Shown here one piece after another: positions 1 through 8,844 of a stretch of DNA of 64,000 nt (the stretch's first letter is position 1; the number at the start of each line of letters is the position of its first letter). The stretch is from NCBI RefSeq assembly GCF_016863195.1, contig NZ_BOOK01000008.1, forward strand, positions 98,786 to 162,785. The letters are read 5' to 3'. This DNA is from Paraplanobispora takensis. GTDB lineage: Bacteria > Actinomycetota > Actinomycetes > Streptosporangiales > Streptosporangiaceae. The position numbers were made by a program, and so were the translations under genes. Under the pieces are notes generated by a model. The model saw only the letters and a program-made list of their open reading frames with translations, made no database searches and was not told the origin of the DNA.

Positions 1-1314
1 GCCGTGCTCGACCACTCCGGCGCGGGCCGGTTCTTCGTGGACGTCTCCCTGGCCGCCTTCCGCCGCTCACGGGCCGCGCCGGGCCGTACGGTGACCCTGG
101 CGGGCTTCCTGCTGGGCACCGTCAGCGGCTCCGGCGTCGCGACGACCGTGAGCGTCGGCAGCGTCGCCTGGCCGATCCTGCGCCGCGCGGGATATCCGCG
201 TGAGCAGGGCGGGGGAGTGCTGGCCGCGGCGGGCATCGGGGCGATCCTGTCGCCGCCCACGCTGGGCGCGGCGGCGTTCATCATCGCCGAGTACATGCAG
301 GTGAGCTATCTGACGGTGCTGGCCTACGCGCTGATCCCCACCCTGCTGTACTACCTGGGCATCTTCCTGGCGATCGAGCTCGACGCCCGCCGGTACGGCA
401 CGCACGCCGTCGCCGCCGACGCGCCGCGCCTGGGGCCGCTGCTGCGGCGCTTCGGCTACCACTTCAGCTCGCTGTTCGTCATCGTCGTGCTGATGGCGCT
501 GGGCCAGTCGCCGTTCCGCGCGGTGGTGTACGCCACGCTCCTGGCCGCCGCGCTGTCCTTCCTGGACCGCGAGCACCGGCTCACGCCCCGCCGGGCGGCG
601 CACGCCCTGGCCGCCGGCACGCTGGGGGTGCTGCCGGTGGCGGTCACCTGCGCCGCCGCCGGGATGATCGTGGCCGTCGTCACCCTCACCGGCCTGGGAC
701 TCAAGGCCGGCTCGGTGATCGTGGGCCTGTCCGGCGGCGTGCTCGTGGTCACCGCGCTGCTGTGCGCGCTGGCGGTGCTCCTGCTCGGCCTGGCCGTACC
801 CGTGACCGCGTCGTTCGTCATTGCCGCGGCCATCATCGCGCCCGCGCTCAAGGGCCTGGGCGTGACCCCCGCCGAGACCTACATGTTCATCTTCTACTAC
901 GCCGTGCTGTCGGAGGTCAGCCCGCCCACGGCGCTGTCGGCCTTCGCCGCCTCGGCCATCACCGGCGGCAACGCCTACCGGACCATGCTGGCCACCTGGA
1001 AGTACACCCTGCCGGCCTTCCTGGTGCCCTTCGCCTTCGTCCTGACGCCGGGCGGGGCCGCGCTGCTCGGCCAGGGGTCGGCGGGGGAGATCCTGCTCGC
1101 CACCGCGGTCTCGGCGCCGGCCGTGGCCGCGCTGGCCATGGCCACCGGCGGGCGGGCGGCCGGTCCGGCCGGGATCGCCGTGCGGGCGCTGTACGGCGCG
1201 GCCGCCGTCCTGCTGCTGTTCCTGTCGCCCGTCCCCATCCTGATCGGGACGGGCGTGCTGATCCTCGCAACCGCACTCCACCTCGTCCTGCGAAAACGAG
1301 AGGCCCGATCATGA
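1..1314 (+). CDS. TRAP transporter fused permease, TAXI family (5' partial)
   Basis: Integral membrane permease of a tripartite ATP-independent periplasmic (TRAP) transporter. It imports small organic acids, probably dicarboxylates or glutamate-like solutes, using an ion gradient. The reading frame is open from the first base, so the N-terminal part (the small-subunit domain and the start of the large one) is outside the window. About 437 residues remain, with a series of hydrophobic segments and the DctM-like stretch GTVSGSGVATTVSVGS near the start. The stop overlaps the start of the solute-binding gene by 4 nt (ATGA), so the two are translationally coupled. The TAXI assignment rests mainly on that neighbour. 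The substrate cannot be told from sequence. Confidence 0.9.
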   Translation, partial: AVLDHSGAGRFFVDVSLAAFRRSRAAPGRTVTLAGFLLGTVSGSGVATTVSVGSVAWPILRRAGYPREQGGGVLAAAGIGAILSPPTLGAAAFIIAEYMQVSYLTVLAYALIPTLLYYLGIFLAIELDARRYGTHAVAADAPRLGPLLRRFGYHFSSLFVIVVLMALGQSPFRAVVYATLLAAALSFLDREHRLTPRRAAHALAAGTLGVLPVAVTCAAAGMIVAVVTLTGLGLKAGSVIVGLSGGVLVVTALLCALAVLLLGLAVPVTASFVIAAAIIAPALKGLGVTPAETYMFIFYYAVLSEVSPPTALSAFAASAITGGNAYRTMLATWKYTLPAFLVPFAFVLTPGGAALLGQGSAGEILLATAVSAPAVAALAMATGGRAAGPAGIAVRALYGAAAVLLLFLSPVPILIGTGVLILATALHLVLRKREARS

Positions 1315-2282
1315 GACGTCTGACTGTCCTGCTGGCCGCCGGGATCCTCGCCCTCAGCGCCTGCGGAGGCGACAGGTCCGCCGAGCAGGCCGCCGAGCAG
1401 ACGGCCGCCGGCGGCGGAGGCAAGCGCCTGTCGATCGCCACCGGCAACACCACCGGCGTCTACTACGTCCTCGGCGGCGGCCTGGCCGACCAGATCGGCA
1501 AGACCATCCCCGGCTACCAGGCGACGGCCGAGGCGACCGGCGCCTCGGTGGAGAACATCCAGCGCGTGGTCAAAGGCGACTCCGACATCGCCTTCACCCT
1601 GGCCGACTCCGCAGCCGACGCGATCGCGGGCAAGGGGTCGTTCACCTCTCCCCAGCCGATCCGCGCCATCGCCCGGCTCTACGACAACTCCACCCAGGTC
1701 GTCGCCACCACCGAGGCGGACGTGAAGTCGATCGCCGACCTGAAGGGCAAACGCGTCTCCACCGGCTCGCCGAACTCCGGCACCGAGGTGATCGCGCTGC
1801 GCCTGCTGGAGACGGCCGGGCTCGACCCCGACAAGGACGTCACCCGCCAGTCGCTGGGCCTGCCCGAGAGCGTGCAGGGCATGAAGGACGGCACCATCGA
1901 CGCCCTGATCTGGTCGGGCGGGCTGCCCACCCCGGGCATCACCGACCTGTTCACCAGCATGAAGGACGAGGTCGCGTTCGTCCCGCTCGACGCCGCGCTG
2001 CCGAAGATGCAGGCCGAGCACGGGCAGGTCTACGCGCAGGGCACCATCGGCAAGGACGTCTACGGCACCCCGGCCGACGTGCCCACGATCGTGGTCCCCA
2101 ACCTGCTGGTGGTCAACCAGAGCATGGACGCCGCGCTCGCGGAGAGCCTGGCCAGGCTGCTCTTCGACCGCAAGACGGAGCTGGAGCAGGTCCACCCCTC
2201 GGCCAAGAGCATCACCCGCGAGAAGGCGCCCCTGACCGCGCCCGTCCCGCTGCACGAGGGCGCCGAGAAGTACTACGGCTGA
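1311..2282 (+). CDS. TAXI family TRAP transporter solute-binding lipoprotein
   Basis: Extracellular solute receptor of the TRAP system, 323 residues. The N-terminus MRRLTVLLAAGILALSACGG is a lipoprotein signal with lipobox LSAC, so the protein should be anchored by its Cys to the membrane. The mature part has TAXI-family features: the opening LSIATGNTTGVYYVLGGGLA and the central GKRVSTGSPNSGTE block. The ATG start overlaps the permease stop by 4 nt, which fits a two-gene operon of binding protein and fused permease. A GC-rich hairpin follows the stop. Confidence 0.92.
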   Translation: MRRLTVLLAAGILALSACGGDRSAEQAAEQTAAGGGGKRLSIATGNTTGVYYVLGGGLADQIGKTIPGYQATAEATGASVENIQRVVKGDSDIAFTLADSAADAIAGKGSFTSPQPIRAIARLYDNSTQVVATTEADVKSIADLKGKRVSTGSPNSGTEVIALRLLETAGLDPDKDVTRQSLGLPESVQGMKDGTIDALIWSGGLPTPGITDLFTSMKDEVAFVPLDAALPKMQAEHGQVYAQGTIGKDVYGTPADVPTIVVPNLLVVNQSMDAALAESLARLLFDRKTELEQVHPSAKSITREKAPLTAPVPLHEGAEKYYG

Positions 2283-2290
2283 GCCGCCGG

Positions 2291-2318
2291 GGGCGGGCCG
2301 CCTCGCCGGGGCCCGCCC
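2291..2318. terminator. Hairpin between convergent genes
   Basis: Perfect 9-bp arms GGGCGGGCC / GGCCCGCCC with a 10-nt loop lie 9 bases after the TRAP binding-protein stop and before the convergent DUF2087 gene. There is no U-run, as is common in high-GC actinomycetes. It probably ends transcription from one or both sides. Confidence 0.5.
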
Positions 2319-2340
2319 GGACCCGGCCGGTGCCGCAGGG

Positions 2341-2871
2341 TCAGGACCCGGTCGCGCCGACGGAGGTGGACCCGCCGCTGCGCCAGTAGACGTTGTCCTC
2401 CCGGGTCAGCATGCCCTCGTCCACCAGATAGCGGCGCAGCGCCGCGTAGTCGTCGTGGAAGGCGCGCAGCGCCACGTTGACGGCCTTCTCCGGATAGCGC
2501 ACACCCGGCTCGAAGACCTGGGCGACGTAGTCCAGGACGATCAGCTGCTTGTCGCGCTTGCTGGGGATGGCGCGCAGCCGCCCGTCCACCAGGAAGGAGC
2601 GCAGCACCTTCTCCTCGGGCGAGACCGGCTCGGGCGGCGGGGCCATGGCGTGCAGCAGCTCGCGGAAGCGCTCACGCCGCACCCGCCACCGTCCCTCACC
2701 GTCGGAGACGACCAGCCCGCCGCGCTCCAGCCGGTTCAGCGCCAGCAGCATCGCGTCGCGGTCGAGCCCGGACTCCTGCGGCCCGCGTTCCAGGGCCAGC
2801 GCCGACAGCACCCGCAACGTGTCGTCCTGGTACAGCAGGCCGAGGACCTGCCTGATCGCCTCATCGCTCAT
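2341..2871 (-). CDS. DUF2087 domain-containing protein
   Basis: Soluble 176-residue protein. The first ~90 residues look like a winged-helix module (regularly spaced helices, then GRWRVRRERFRELL). Residues ~90-165 match the DUF2087 pattern: FLVDGRLRAIPSKRDKQ, a Y-P-E-K-A-V-N block, and YLVDEGMLTREDNVYWR at the end. DUF2087 proteins are often transcriptional regulators or partners of ArsR-like domains, but the biochemical role is unknown. It is convergent with the TRAP operon and 55 bp downstream of the helicase gene on the same strand, so it may be co-transcribed with that gene. Confidence 0.8.
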   Translation of the reverse strand: MSDEAIRQVLGLLYQDDTLRVLSALALERGPQESGLDRDAMLLALNRLERGGLVVSDGEGRWRVRRERFRELLHAMAPPPEPVSPEEKVLRSFLVDGRLRAIPSKRDKQLIVLDYVAQVFEPGVRYPEKAVNVALRAFHDDYAALRRYLVDEGMLTREDNVYWRSGGSTSVGATGS

Positions 2872-2926
2872 GGGGTCATCCTTACGGTTCCCGCTTCCGC
2901 GCCGCCATCGGAAATCCCGCGGGGCC

Positions 2927-5431
2927 TCACAGGCGGTTCAGGCCCTGGACGTGGAGTACGGCGCGGCCCTCCTCGTCGGAGGCGGCGAGGTCGACCTGGG
3001 CGTCGATGCCCCAGTCGCCGTCACCGGCGGGGTCGGCGATGACCTGGCGGACCTTCCACAGCTCCTTCTCCTCCTCGATGCGGAGCAGGGCGGGGCCGCG
3101 GGCGTCGGGACCGGTGCCGACCTCGTCGTGGTCGTCGTAGTAGGCGTCCAGCGCGGCGGGCCAGTCGACGTCGGGGGCCAGCTCGGCCAGCTCCTCCTCC
3201 TTCTCCAGGGCGACCAGCTCCACCAGGCGGAACATCGCGTTGCGGACCAGCACCCGGAAGGCGCGCGGGTTGCCGGTGACCGGGCGCGGCTTGGTCTCGA
3301 TCTCCTGCTCGGCCTCGGGCAGCAGGGCGGGGTTGGCCAGCTTCTCCCACTCGTCGATCAGGCTGGAGTCGACCTGGCGGACCAGCTCGCCGAGCCACTC
3401 GATGAGGTCGACCAGGTCCTCGGTCTTCAGGTGCTCGGGGATGGTGCGCGAGAGCGTGCGGTAGGCGTCGGCCAGGTAGCGCAGCACGGTGCCCTCGGAG
3501 CGGGCCAGCTCGTAGTGGGCGACGTACTCGGTGAAGGTCATCGCCTGCTCGTACATGTCCCGGATGACGCTCTTGGGGCTCACCGTGTAGTCGGCCACCC
3601 ACGGGTGACCGCGCCGGTAGGTCTCGTAGGCGCCCAGCAGCAGGTCGGCCAGGGGCATCGGGTGGGTGATCTCGGCCAGGAGCTCCATCCGCTCCTCGTA
3701 CTCGATCCCGTCGGCCTTCATCTGCGCCACCGCCTCGCCCCTGGCCCGCTTCAGCTGGGCGGACAGGATCTGGCGCGGGTCGTCGAGGATGGACTCCACG
3801 ATCGAGACCATGTCCAGGGCGTAGGTGGGCGACTCCCGGTCGAGCAGCTCGAAGGCGGCCAGCGCGAACGTCGACAGCGCCTGGTTGAGCGCGAAGTCCT
3901 CTTGCAGGTCGATGGTGAGGCGGGCCCTGCGCCCCTGCTCGTCGGGCTCGCGCAGCTGCTCCACCACGCCGCCCGCCAGCAGCGAGCGGTAGATCGCGAT
4001 GGCCTGGCTGATGTGCCGCCGCTGCCACTTGCGGTCCTCGTGGTTGTCGGTGAGCAGGTGCTTCATCGCCGCGAAGCAGTCGCCCGGCCGGTTGATGACC
4101 GCCAGCAGCATGGCGTTGCTGACCTTGAAGCGCGAGGCCAGCGGCTCGGGCTCGGCCTGCTGCAGGTTGGTGAAGGTCTCCTCGCTCCAGCCCACGAAGC
4201 CCTCCGGCGGCTTCTTCCGGGCGTAGCCGCGCCGCCGCTTGGGGTCGTCGCCGATCTTCGCCAGCGCCCGCTCGTTCTCGATGACGTACTCGGGGGCCTG
4301 GCAGGCGACGTAGCCGATGGTGTCGAAGCCGGCCCGGCCCGCCCGCCCGGCGATCTGGTGGAACTCCCGGGCCCGCAGCCGCCGGACCTTGTTGCCGTCG
4401 TACTTGCTCAGCGCGGTGAACAGCACGGTGCGGATCGGCACGTTGACGCCGACGCCCAGGGTGTCGGTGCCGCAGATGACCTTCAGCAGCCCGGCCTGGG
4501 CCAGGCGCTCGACCAGCCGGCGGTACTTCGGCAGCATGCCGGCGTGGTGCACGCCGATGCCGTGCCGTACCAGCCGGGACAGGGCCCGGCCGAAGTTCGT
4601 GGTGAACCGGAAGCGGCCGATGAGCGCGGCGATGGCCTCCTTCTCGGCCTTGGAGCACATGTTGATGCTCATCAGCGCCTGCGCCCGCTCCATGGCCGCG
4701 GCCTGGGTGAAGTGGACCACGTAGACCGGGTACTGGTTGGTGGAGAGCATCTCCTCCAGCGTCTCGTGCAGCGCGGTCATCCGGTAGGAGTAGACCAGCG
4801 GGACCGGGCGCTCGGCGTGCTTGACCACCGCGGTGGGACGGCCGGTGCGCCGGGTGAGGTCCTCCTCGAACATGCTCACGTCGCCGAGGGTCGCCGACAT
4901 CAGGACGAACTGCACCTGCGGCAGCTCCAGCAGCGGCACCTGCCAGGCCCAGCCGCGGTCGGGCTCGGCGTAGAAGTGGAACTCGTCCATCACGACCTGG
5001 CCGATGTCGGCCTGGGCCCCGTCGCGCAGCGCCACGTTGGCGAGGATCTCCGCGGTGCAGCAGATGATCGGCGCCCCGGGGTTCACGCTCGCGTCGCCGG
5101 TCATCATGCCGACGTTCTCGGTGCCGAAGATCTCGCACAGGTCGAAGAACTTCTCCGACACCAGCGCCTTGATCGGAGCGCTGTAGAAGGTGCGCACGTC
5201 ACGGGTCAGCGCGGTGAAGTGCGCGCCGGCCGCCACCAGGCTCTTGCCCGACCCCGTCGGGGTGGCCAGGATCAGGTTGTTGCCGGAGACCACCTCGATG
5301 AGGGCCTCCTCCTGGGCGGGATAGAGGGTGAGCCCCCGTTCGGTGTTCCACTCGACGAAGGCGTCGAAGATGGCGTCGGCGTCGGCGTCGATCTCTTCCG
5401 GCAGGCGGTCTACAAGGCTCACGGTTCCCAT
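2927..5431 (-). CDS. DEAD/DEAH-box helicase with C-terminal DUF3516
   Basis: ATP-dependent RNA/DNA helicase of superfamily 2, about 834 residues. The N-terminal RecA-like domain has LYPAQEEALIEV (Q-motif-like), Walker A ATPTGSGKS and the motif II variant MDEFHF in place of DExH; motif III is MSATLGD. Domain 2 has VICGTDTLGVGVNVPIRTVLF and motif VI HQIAGRAGRAGFD. The last ~300 residues match DUF3516, found in actinobacterial helicases of this length. The frame stays open far upstream, but the family N-terminus MGTVSLVDRLPEEIDAD begins at 5431 (ATG). A GTG four codons later is an alternative start. A role in RNA processing or ribosome maintenance is inferred. Confidence 0.92.
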   Translation of the reverse strand: MGTVSLVDRLPEEIDADADAIFDAFVEWNTERGLTLYPAQEEALIEVVSGNNLILATPTGSGKSLVAAGAHFTALTRDVRTFYSAPIKALVSEKFFDLCEIFGTENVGMMTGDASVNPGAPIICCTAEILANVALRDGAQADIGQVVMDEFHFYAEPDRGWAWQVPLLELPQVQFVLMSATLGDVSMFEEDLTRRTGRPTAVVKHAERPVPLVYSYRMTALHETLEEMLSTNQYPVYVVHFTQAAAMERAQALMSINMCSKAEKEAIAALIGRFRFTTNFGRALSRLVRHGIGVHHAGMLPKYRRLVERLAQAGLLKVICGTDTLGVGVNVPIRTVLFTALSKYDGNKVRRLRAREFHQIAGRAGRAGFDTIGYVACQAPEYVIENERALAKIGDDPKRRRGYARKKPPEGFVGWSEETFTNLQQAEPEPLASRFKVSNAMLLAVINRPGDCFAAMKHLLTDNHEDRKWQRRHISQAIAIYRSLLAGGVVEQLREPDEQGRRARLTIDLQEDFALNQALSTFALAAFELLDRESPTYALDMVSIVESILDDPRQILSAQLKRARGEAVAQMKADGIEYEERMELLAEITHPMPLADLLLGAYETYRRGHPWVADYTVSPKSVIRDMYEQAMTFTEYVAHYELARSEGTVLRYLADAYRTLSRTIPEHLKTEDLVDLIEWLGELVRQVDSSLIDEWEKLANPALLPEAEQEIETKPRPVTGNPRAFRVLVRNAMFRLVELVALEKEEELAELAPDVDWPAALDAYYDDHDEVGTGPDARGPALLRIEEEKELWKVRQVIADPAGDGDWGIDAQVDLAASDEEGRAVLHVQGLNRL

Positions 5432-5442
5432 CCTGCCGAACT

Positions 5443-6765
5443 TCAGGCGGTGGTCGCACCGTCGGGTCGGCGAACACGGGCCGAGCGGGCCAGCAAAAGG
5501 GCCGCCAGGAGGGCGGCGGCGCCCAGCGCGGGCGCCCAGCCCGGAACGAAACCGAACACGGTCAGGGTGAGCAGCCCCGTGCCCGCCAGCACCGCCGCGA
5601 CCGCGATCCTGACCGTCCCGCCCCGGTACGGCGCGGCGGAGTCCTTCTCCTCGAAGCGGGTGAAGGCCCGCAGCAGCGGCCACAGCGCCAGCGCCAGCAT
5701 GACCAGCCAGTGCGGCCACCCCGACAGCCACGCCGAGGTGCCCGGCTCCGGGGTGGAGACGCCCAGCCCCACCACGACCACCGCGGTCACCGTGAACAGC
5801 GCGCTCATGTGCCACAGGTAGACCGTCATCATGCGGGGCCCGGCCCAGGTCAGCACCCGCGCCGCCATCGGCAGCGCGGCGAGCCCGGTGATCCCCCGGC
5901 GCAGCGCCACGGCCAGCCCGATCTGGCCGACGCCCACCGCCAGCAGGGCGAGCGTGGGAGGCGCCATGTTGGACATCTCGGCGCCCGGCATGCCGATCAT
6001 GCTGCCCGGGTACGGGCCGAACGCCACCAGCAGGGCGGCCAGGCCGTACCCCGCGGCCGCCATGACCCACGGCCTGCTCAGCCGGCCGTCGGCGTACAGG
6101 AAGCCGAGCTGGTGCACCGCGAGCCAGACCAGGACGATGTTGGGGAAGCCGGCGATCTCCAGGCCGCTGGAGAAGCGCAGCACGTCGACCGCGACGGCCC
6201 CGGCCATCAGCGCGGCGGGCACGCGCAGGCCGTACAGCGTGTTGAGCCTGAGCATCAGCGGCGTCGCGGCCACCGCCACGAGATAGATCGCCAGGAACCA
6301 CAGCAGCTGCCCGGCCAGGCGCGAGGCCGTGACCACCGGCTGCTCGGGCAGGCCGAGGGCCAGCAGCAGGTGGGGCAGGGGGATCCAGACCGCCGCCAGC
6401 GGCAGCACCGGCAGCACCAGGCGGCGCAGCCGCGCGGCCAGCCACGCCGGGGCCGCCGTGCCGCGCCGCACCGCTCCGCGCCGGCTGATGGCGTTGGCGG
6501 CGCCCCCGGCGAAGAACACCAGCGGCATCACCTGGCTGATCCACGTGATCATCCAGGCGTTCCCGGACGCCAGCGCGTTCCCGGTGGTGATCTCCGTACC
6601 GGAGAAGGACAGCACCGGCATGCTCCAGTGCTGCAGCACCACCAGCGCCATGCCGAACAACCGCAGCACGTCGATGAAGGGGTCACGGCCGGGCGGCGCG
6701 GAGGGCGGGGCGGGTGTCCGCGGGAGCGGGACGCGGGGTGCGGGGCGGGTCAGAACGGCGGTCAC
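5443..6765 (-). CDS. Membrane acyltransferase 3 family protein (OafA/YrhL-like)
   Basis: Polytopic acyltransferase of 440 residues, predicted to move an acyl group (often acetyl) to a cell-envelope carbohydrate or a secreted product. After a proline-rich tail (~28 residues) comes the family signature RDPFIDVLRLFGMALVVLQHW; its catalytic-type His is in LQHW. About ten hydrophobic segments follow, including WFLAIYLVAVAATPLML and TVYLWHMSALFTVTAVVVV. It ends 11 bp before the helicase start on the same strand. Upstream it is divergent from the sensor kinase. The acceptor is unknown. Confidence 0.88.
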   Translation of the reverse strand: MTAVLTRPAPRVPLPRTPAPPSAPPGRDPFIDVLRLFGMALVVLQHWSMPVLSFSGTEITTGNALASGNAWMITWISQVMPLVFFAGGAANAISRRGAVRRGTAAPAWLAARLRRLVLPVLPLAAVWIPLPHLLLALGLPEQPVVTASRLAGQLLWFLAIYLVAVAATPLMLRLNTLYGLRVPAALMAGAVAVDVLRFSSGLEIAGFPNIVLVWLAVHQLGFLYADGRLSRPWVMAAAGYGLAALLVAFGPYPGSMIGMPGAEMSNMAPPTLALLAVGVGQIGLAVALRRGITGLAALPMAARVLTWAGPRMMTVYLWHMSALFTVTAVVVVGLGVSTPEPGTSAWLSGWPHWLVMLALALWPLLRAFTRFEEKDSAAPYRGGTVRIAVAAVLAGTGLLTLTVFGFVPGWAPALGAAALLAALLLARSARVRRPDGATTA

Positions 6766-6873
6766 CGGGAGTCTCGATTCGTCAGGGGGCGATGAGTCGA
6801 GACTCCCGCGCGGCCCCGAGGCGGCGCAGTGACGGAGACGGGTCTCTTCGAAGCGTGATCACCCCACCGGGGA

Positions 6874-6893
6874 GGGTAGGGCCAGCCCTACCC
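6874..6893. promoter_or_regulatory. Palindromic operator candidate upstream of the two-component operon
   Basis: Perfect inverted repeat with arms GGGTAGGGC and GCCCTACCC and a 2-bp centre, 57 bp before the histidine kinase start, in the divergent intergenic region. A near-identical 18-mer sits upstream of the paralogous two-component operon at 61.4 kb. It is probably the binding site of the cognate LuxR-type response regulator (autoregulation). It may also affect the divergent acyltransferase gene. Confidence 0.6.
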
Positions 6894-6949
6894 CGGCAAG
6901 CCTGCCGGCAGGATCGATCCGGCGCCCGGCAGCTCGTAGCGTTGCCCTC

Positions 6950-8197
6950 ATGAGATCCCTCCTGCGCCGCATCGGCATCGACACCCGCTACCTGCTCCTC
7001 AGCTTCCCCCTGGCGGTGATCGCCTTCTGCCTGATGGTCGCCGGCTTCTCGGCCGGCGCCTCGACGGTGGTCGTCTGGATCGGGGTGCCGATCCTGGGCG
7101 CGACCTTGATGCTGGCCCGGGGCTTCGCCGATCTGGAGCGCCGGATGCTGCCCGAGGTGCTGGGCCGTGCGGTGGCCCGGCCGCGCTATCGGCCGGCCCC
7201 GCAGAGCGCCGGGTTCTTGCGCCGGGTGGTCAACCCGCTGACCAGCGGGCAGTCCTGGCTGGACATGCTGTACGGGATCGTGAACTTCCCGGTGGCCGTC
7301 GTGACGTTCTGCCTGACGGTGACCTGGTGGGCCGGGACGGTCTTCGGGCTGACCTATCCGGTCTACGGGTGGATCCTGGAGGCGATCCCGGACAACAACG
7401 GCCTGCCGGAGCTGCTCGGGCTGGGCGACAGCGCCCTGACGGGTGTGGTGTTCAACACCGCGATCGGCGTGCTGTTCGCGATCACGCTGCCGATGGTGGT
7501 CCGCGGTGCGGCGCTGGTGCAGTCGGGGCTCAGCCGGGCCATGCTGACCGGCGTGGCCGAGCTGCACGAGCGCATCGACGATCTGGCCGAGGGACGGGCC
7601 GCGGCGGTCTCGGCCGAGGCCAACGCGCTGCGCAAGCTGGAGCGCGACATCCACGACGGGCCGCAGCAGCGCCTGGTCTCCCTGGCCATGGACCTCTCGC
7701 GTGCCCAGCGCCAGCTCAAGCGCGACCCGCAGGCCGTCGAGCGGATGCTCTCGGAGGCCATCACCTCCACCAGGGAGACCCTGGACGAGCTGCGCGCCCT
7801 GTCGCGCGGCATCGCCCCGCCGATCCTGACCGACCGCGGCCTGACCCCGGCGCTGGCCGCGCTGGCCGGCCGCTGCACCGTCCCGGTCGAGCTGGACGTC
7901 CAGGTGGAGGGGCGCTTCGCCGCCGCGGTGGAGAACACCGTCTACTTCGTGGTCGCCGAGACCCTGACCAACATCGCCAAGCACAGCCACGCCACCGTCT
8001 GCACGGTCACCCTGAGCAAGACCGGTGGCGTCCTGATGCTCACGATCGGGGATGATGGGGTCGGCGGCGCACACGTCGCCAAGGGACACGGCCTGTCCGG
8101 CCTCGCCGACCGCCTGCGGGCGGTGGACGGCGAGCTGTCGGTGAACTCCCCGGTGGGCGGGCCGACGGTGATCGTGGCGGAGGTTCCGTGCGGATAG
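6950..8197 (+). CDS. Sensor histidine kinase (HisKA_3, LiaS/DesK-like)
   Basis: Membrane sensor kinase of 415 residues. Residues 1-200 form a 'putative sensor' membrane domain with four hydrophobic segments in two pairs (near residues 13-60 and 110-190) and almost no extracellular loop, suggesting it senses the membrane or a membrane-bound signal. The dimerisation/phosphotransfer helix has the HisKA_3 motif LERDIHDGPQQRLV with the phospho-acceptor at about His235. The ATPase domain follows, with ETLTNIAKHSHA (N box) and GDDGVGGAHVAKGHGLSGL (G boxes). The gene overlaps the response regulator by 10 nt. Confidence 0.93.
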   Translation: MRSLLRRIGIDTRYLLLSFPLAVIAFCLMVAGFSAGASTVVVWIGVPILGATLMLARGFADLERRMLPEVLGRAVARPRYRPAPQSAGFLRRVVNPLTSGQSWLDMLYGIVNFPVAVVTFCLTVTWWAGTVFGLTYPVYGWILEAIPDNNGLPELLGLGDSALTGVVFNTAIGVLFAITLPMVVRGAALVQSGLSRAMLTGVAELHERIDDLAEGRAAAVSAEANALRKLERDIHDGPQQRLVSLAMDLSRAQRQLKRDPQAVERMLSEAITSTRETLDELRALSRGIAPPILTDRGLTPALAALAGRCTVPVELDVQVEGRFAAAVENTVYFVVAETLTNIAKHSHATVCTVTLSKTGGVLMLTIGDDGVGGAHVAKGHGLSGLADRLRAVDGELSVNSPVGGPTVIVAEVPCG

Positions 8198-8835
8198 TCG
8201 TGGCCGACGACGCTGTGCTGATCAGGGAGGGCCTGATCAGGCTGCTGGAGGAGTTCGGTTGCGAGGTGGTGGCGGCGGTCGGCGACGGTGACGCTCTCGT
8301 GGCGGCCGTCGCCGAGCACCGCCCGGACGTGTCGGTGGTGGACGTGCGGATGCCGCCCGGCTTCACCGACGAGGGGCTGCGGGCCGCGGTCGAGGCGCGG
8401 CGGCGGGTGCCGGGGGCCCCGGTGCTGATCCTGTCCCAGTACGTGGAGGTGTCCTATGCGGACGACCTGCTCGCCGACGCCCGCGGGGCGGTGGGCTATC
8501 TGCTCAAGGACCGCGTCGTCGACGTCGACGACTTCATGGGGGGCCTGCGCGCGGTCGCGGCCGGCGGCACGGTCTTCGACCCGCAGGTGGTGGCCCAGCT
8601 GATGGTACGGCGCCGCCGCGACGACCCGCTGGCCTCCCTCACCCCCCGGGAGCGCGAGGTCCTCGGCCTGATGGCGGAGGGCAGGTCGAACCCGGCCATC
8701 GGCCGTCAGCTGGTGATCAGCGACGGCGCGGTGGAGAAGCACATCCGCAGCATCTTCGCCAAGCTCGGCCTGCACGCCGAGGACGGCGACCAGCACCGCC
8801 GGGTCCTGGCGGTGCTGGCCTACCTGCGCTCCTGA
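8188..8835 (+). CDS. LuxR-family (NarL-type) response regulator
   Basis: DNA-binding partner of the preceding kinase, 215 residues, with a GTG start inside the kinase gene. The receiver domain (1-120) has the acidic pair ADD near residues 6-8, the phosphorylatable Asp52 in VVDVRMPPG and the conserved Lys in YLLKDRVVDVDDF. The C-terminal HTH is LTPREREVLGLMAEGRSNPAIGRQLVISDGAVEKHIRSIFAKL. The protein is clearly paralogous to the regulator at 62.7 kb; both share LLKDRVVDV and MPP-(G/D)-F-(T/S)-DEGLRAAVE. The 20-bp palindrome upstream of the operon is its likely target. Confidence 0.94.
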   Translation: MRIVVADDAVLIREGLIRLLEEFGCEVVAAVGDGDALVAAVAEHRPDVSVVDVRMPPGFTDEGLRAAVEARRRVPGAPVLILSQYVEVSYADDLLADARGAVGYLLKDRVVDVDDFMGGLRAVAAGGTVFDPQVVAQLMVRRRRDDPLASLTPREREVLGLMAEGRSNPAIGRQLVISDGAVEKHIRSIFAKLGLHAEDGDQHRRVLAVLAYLRS

Positions 8836-8844
8836 GAGGACGCC

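Noticed and set aside
2549..5821. Plus-strand 1090-codon frame antisense to the helicase
   Set aside because: High-GC mirror frame with Gly/Val/Leu/Gln-rich composition and no recognisable domain or SD.
5432..6544. Upstream extension of the helicase frame to 6544
   Set aside because: It runs through the acyltransferase gene in another frame, and the helicase family start is at 5431.
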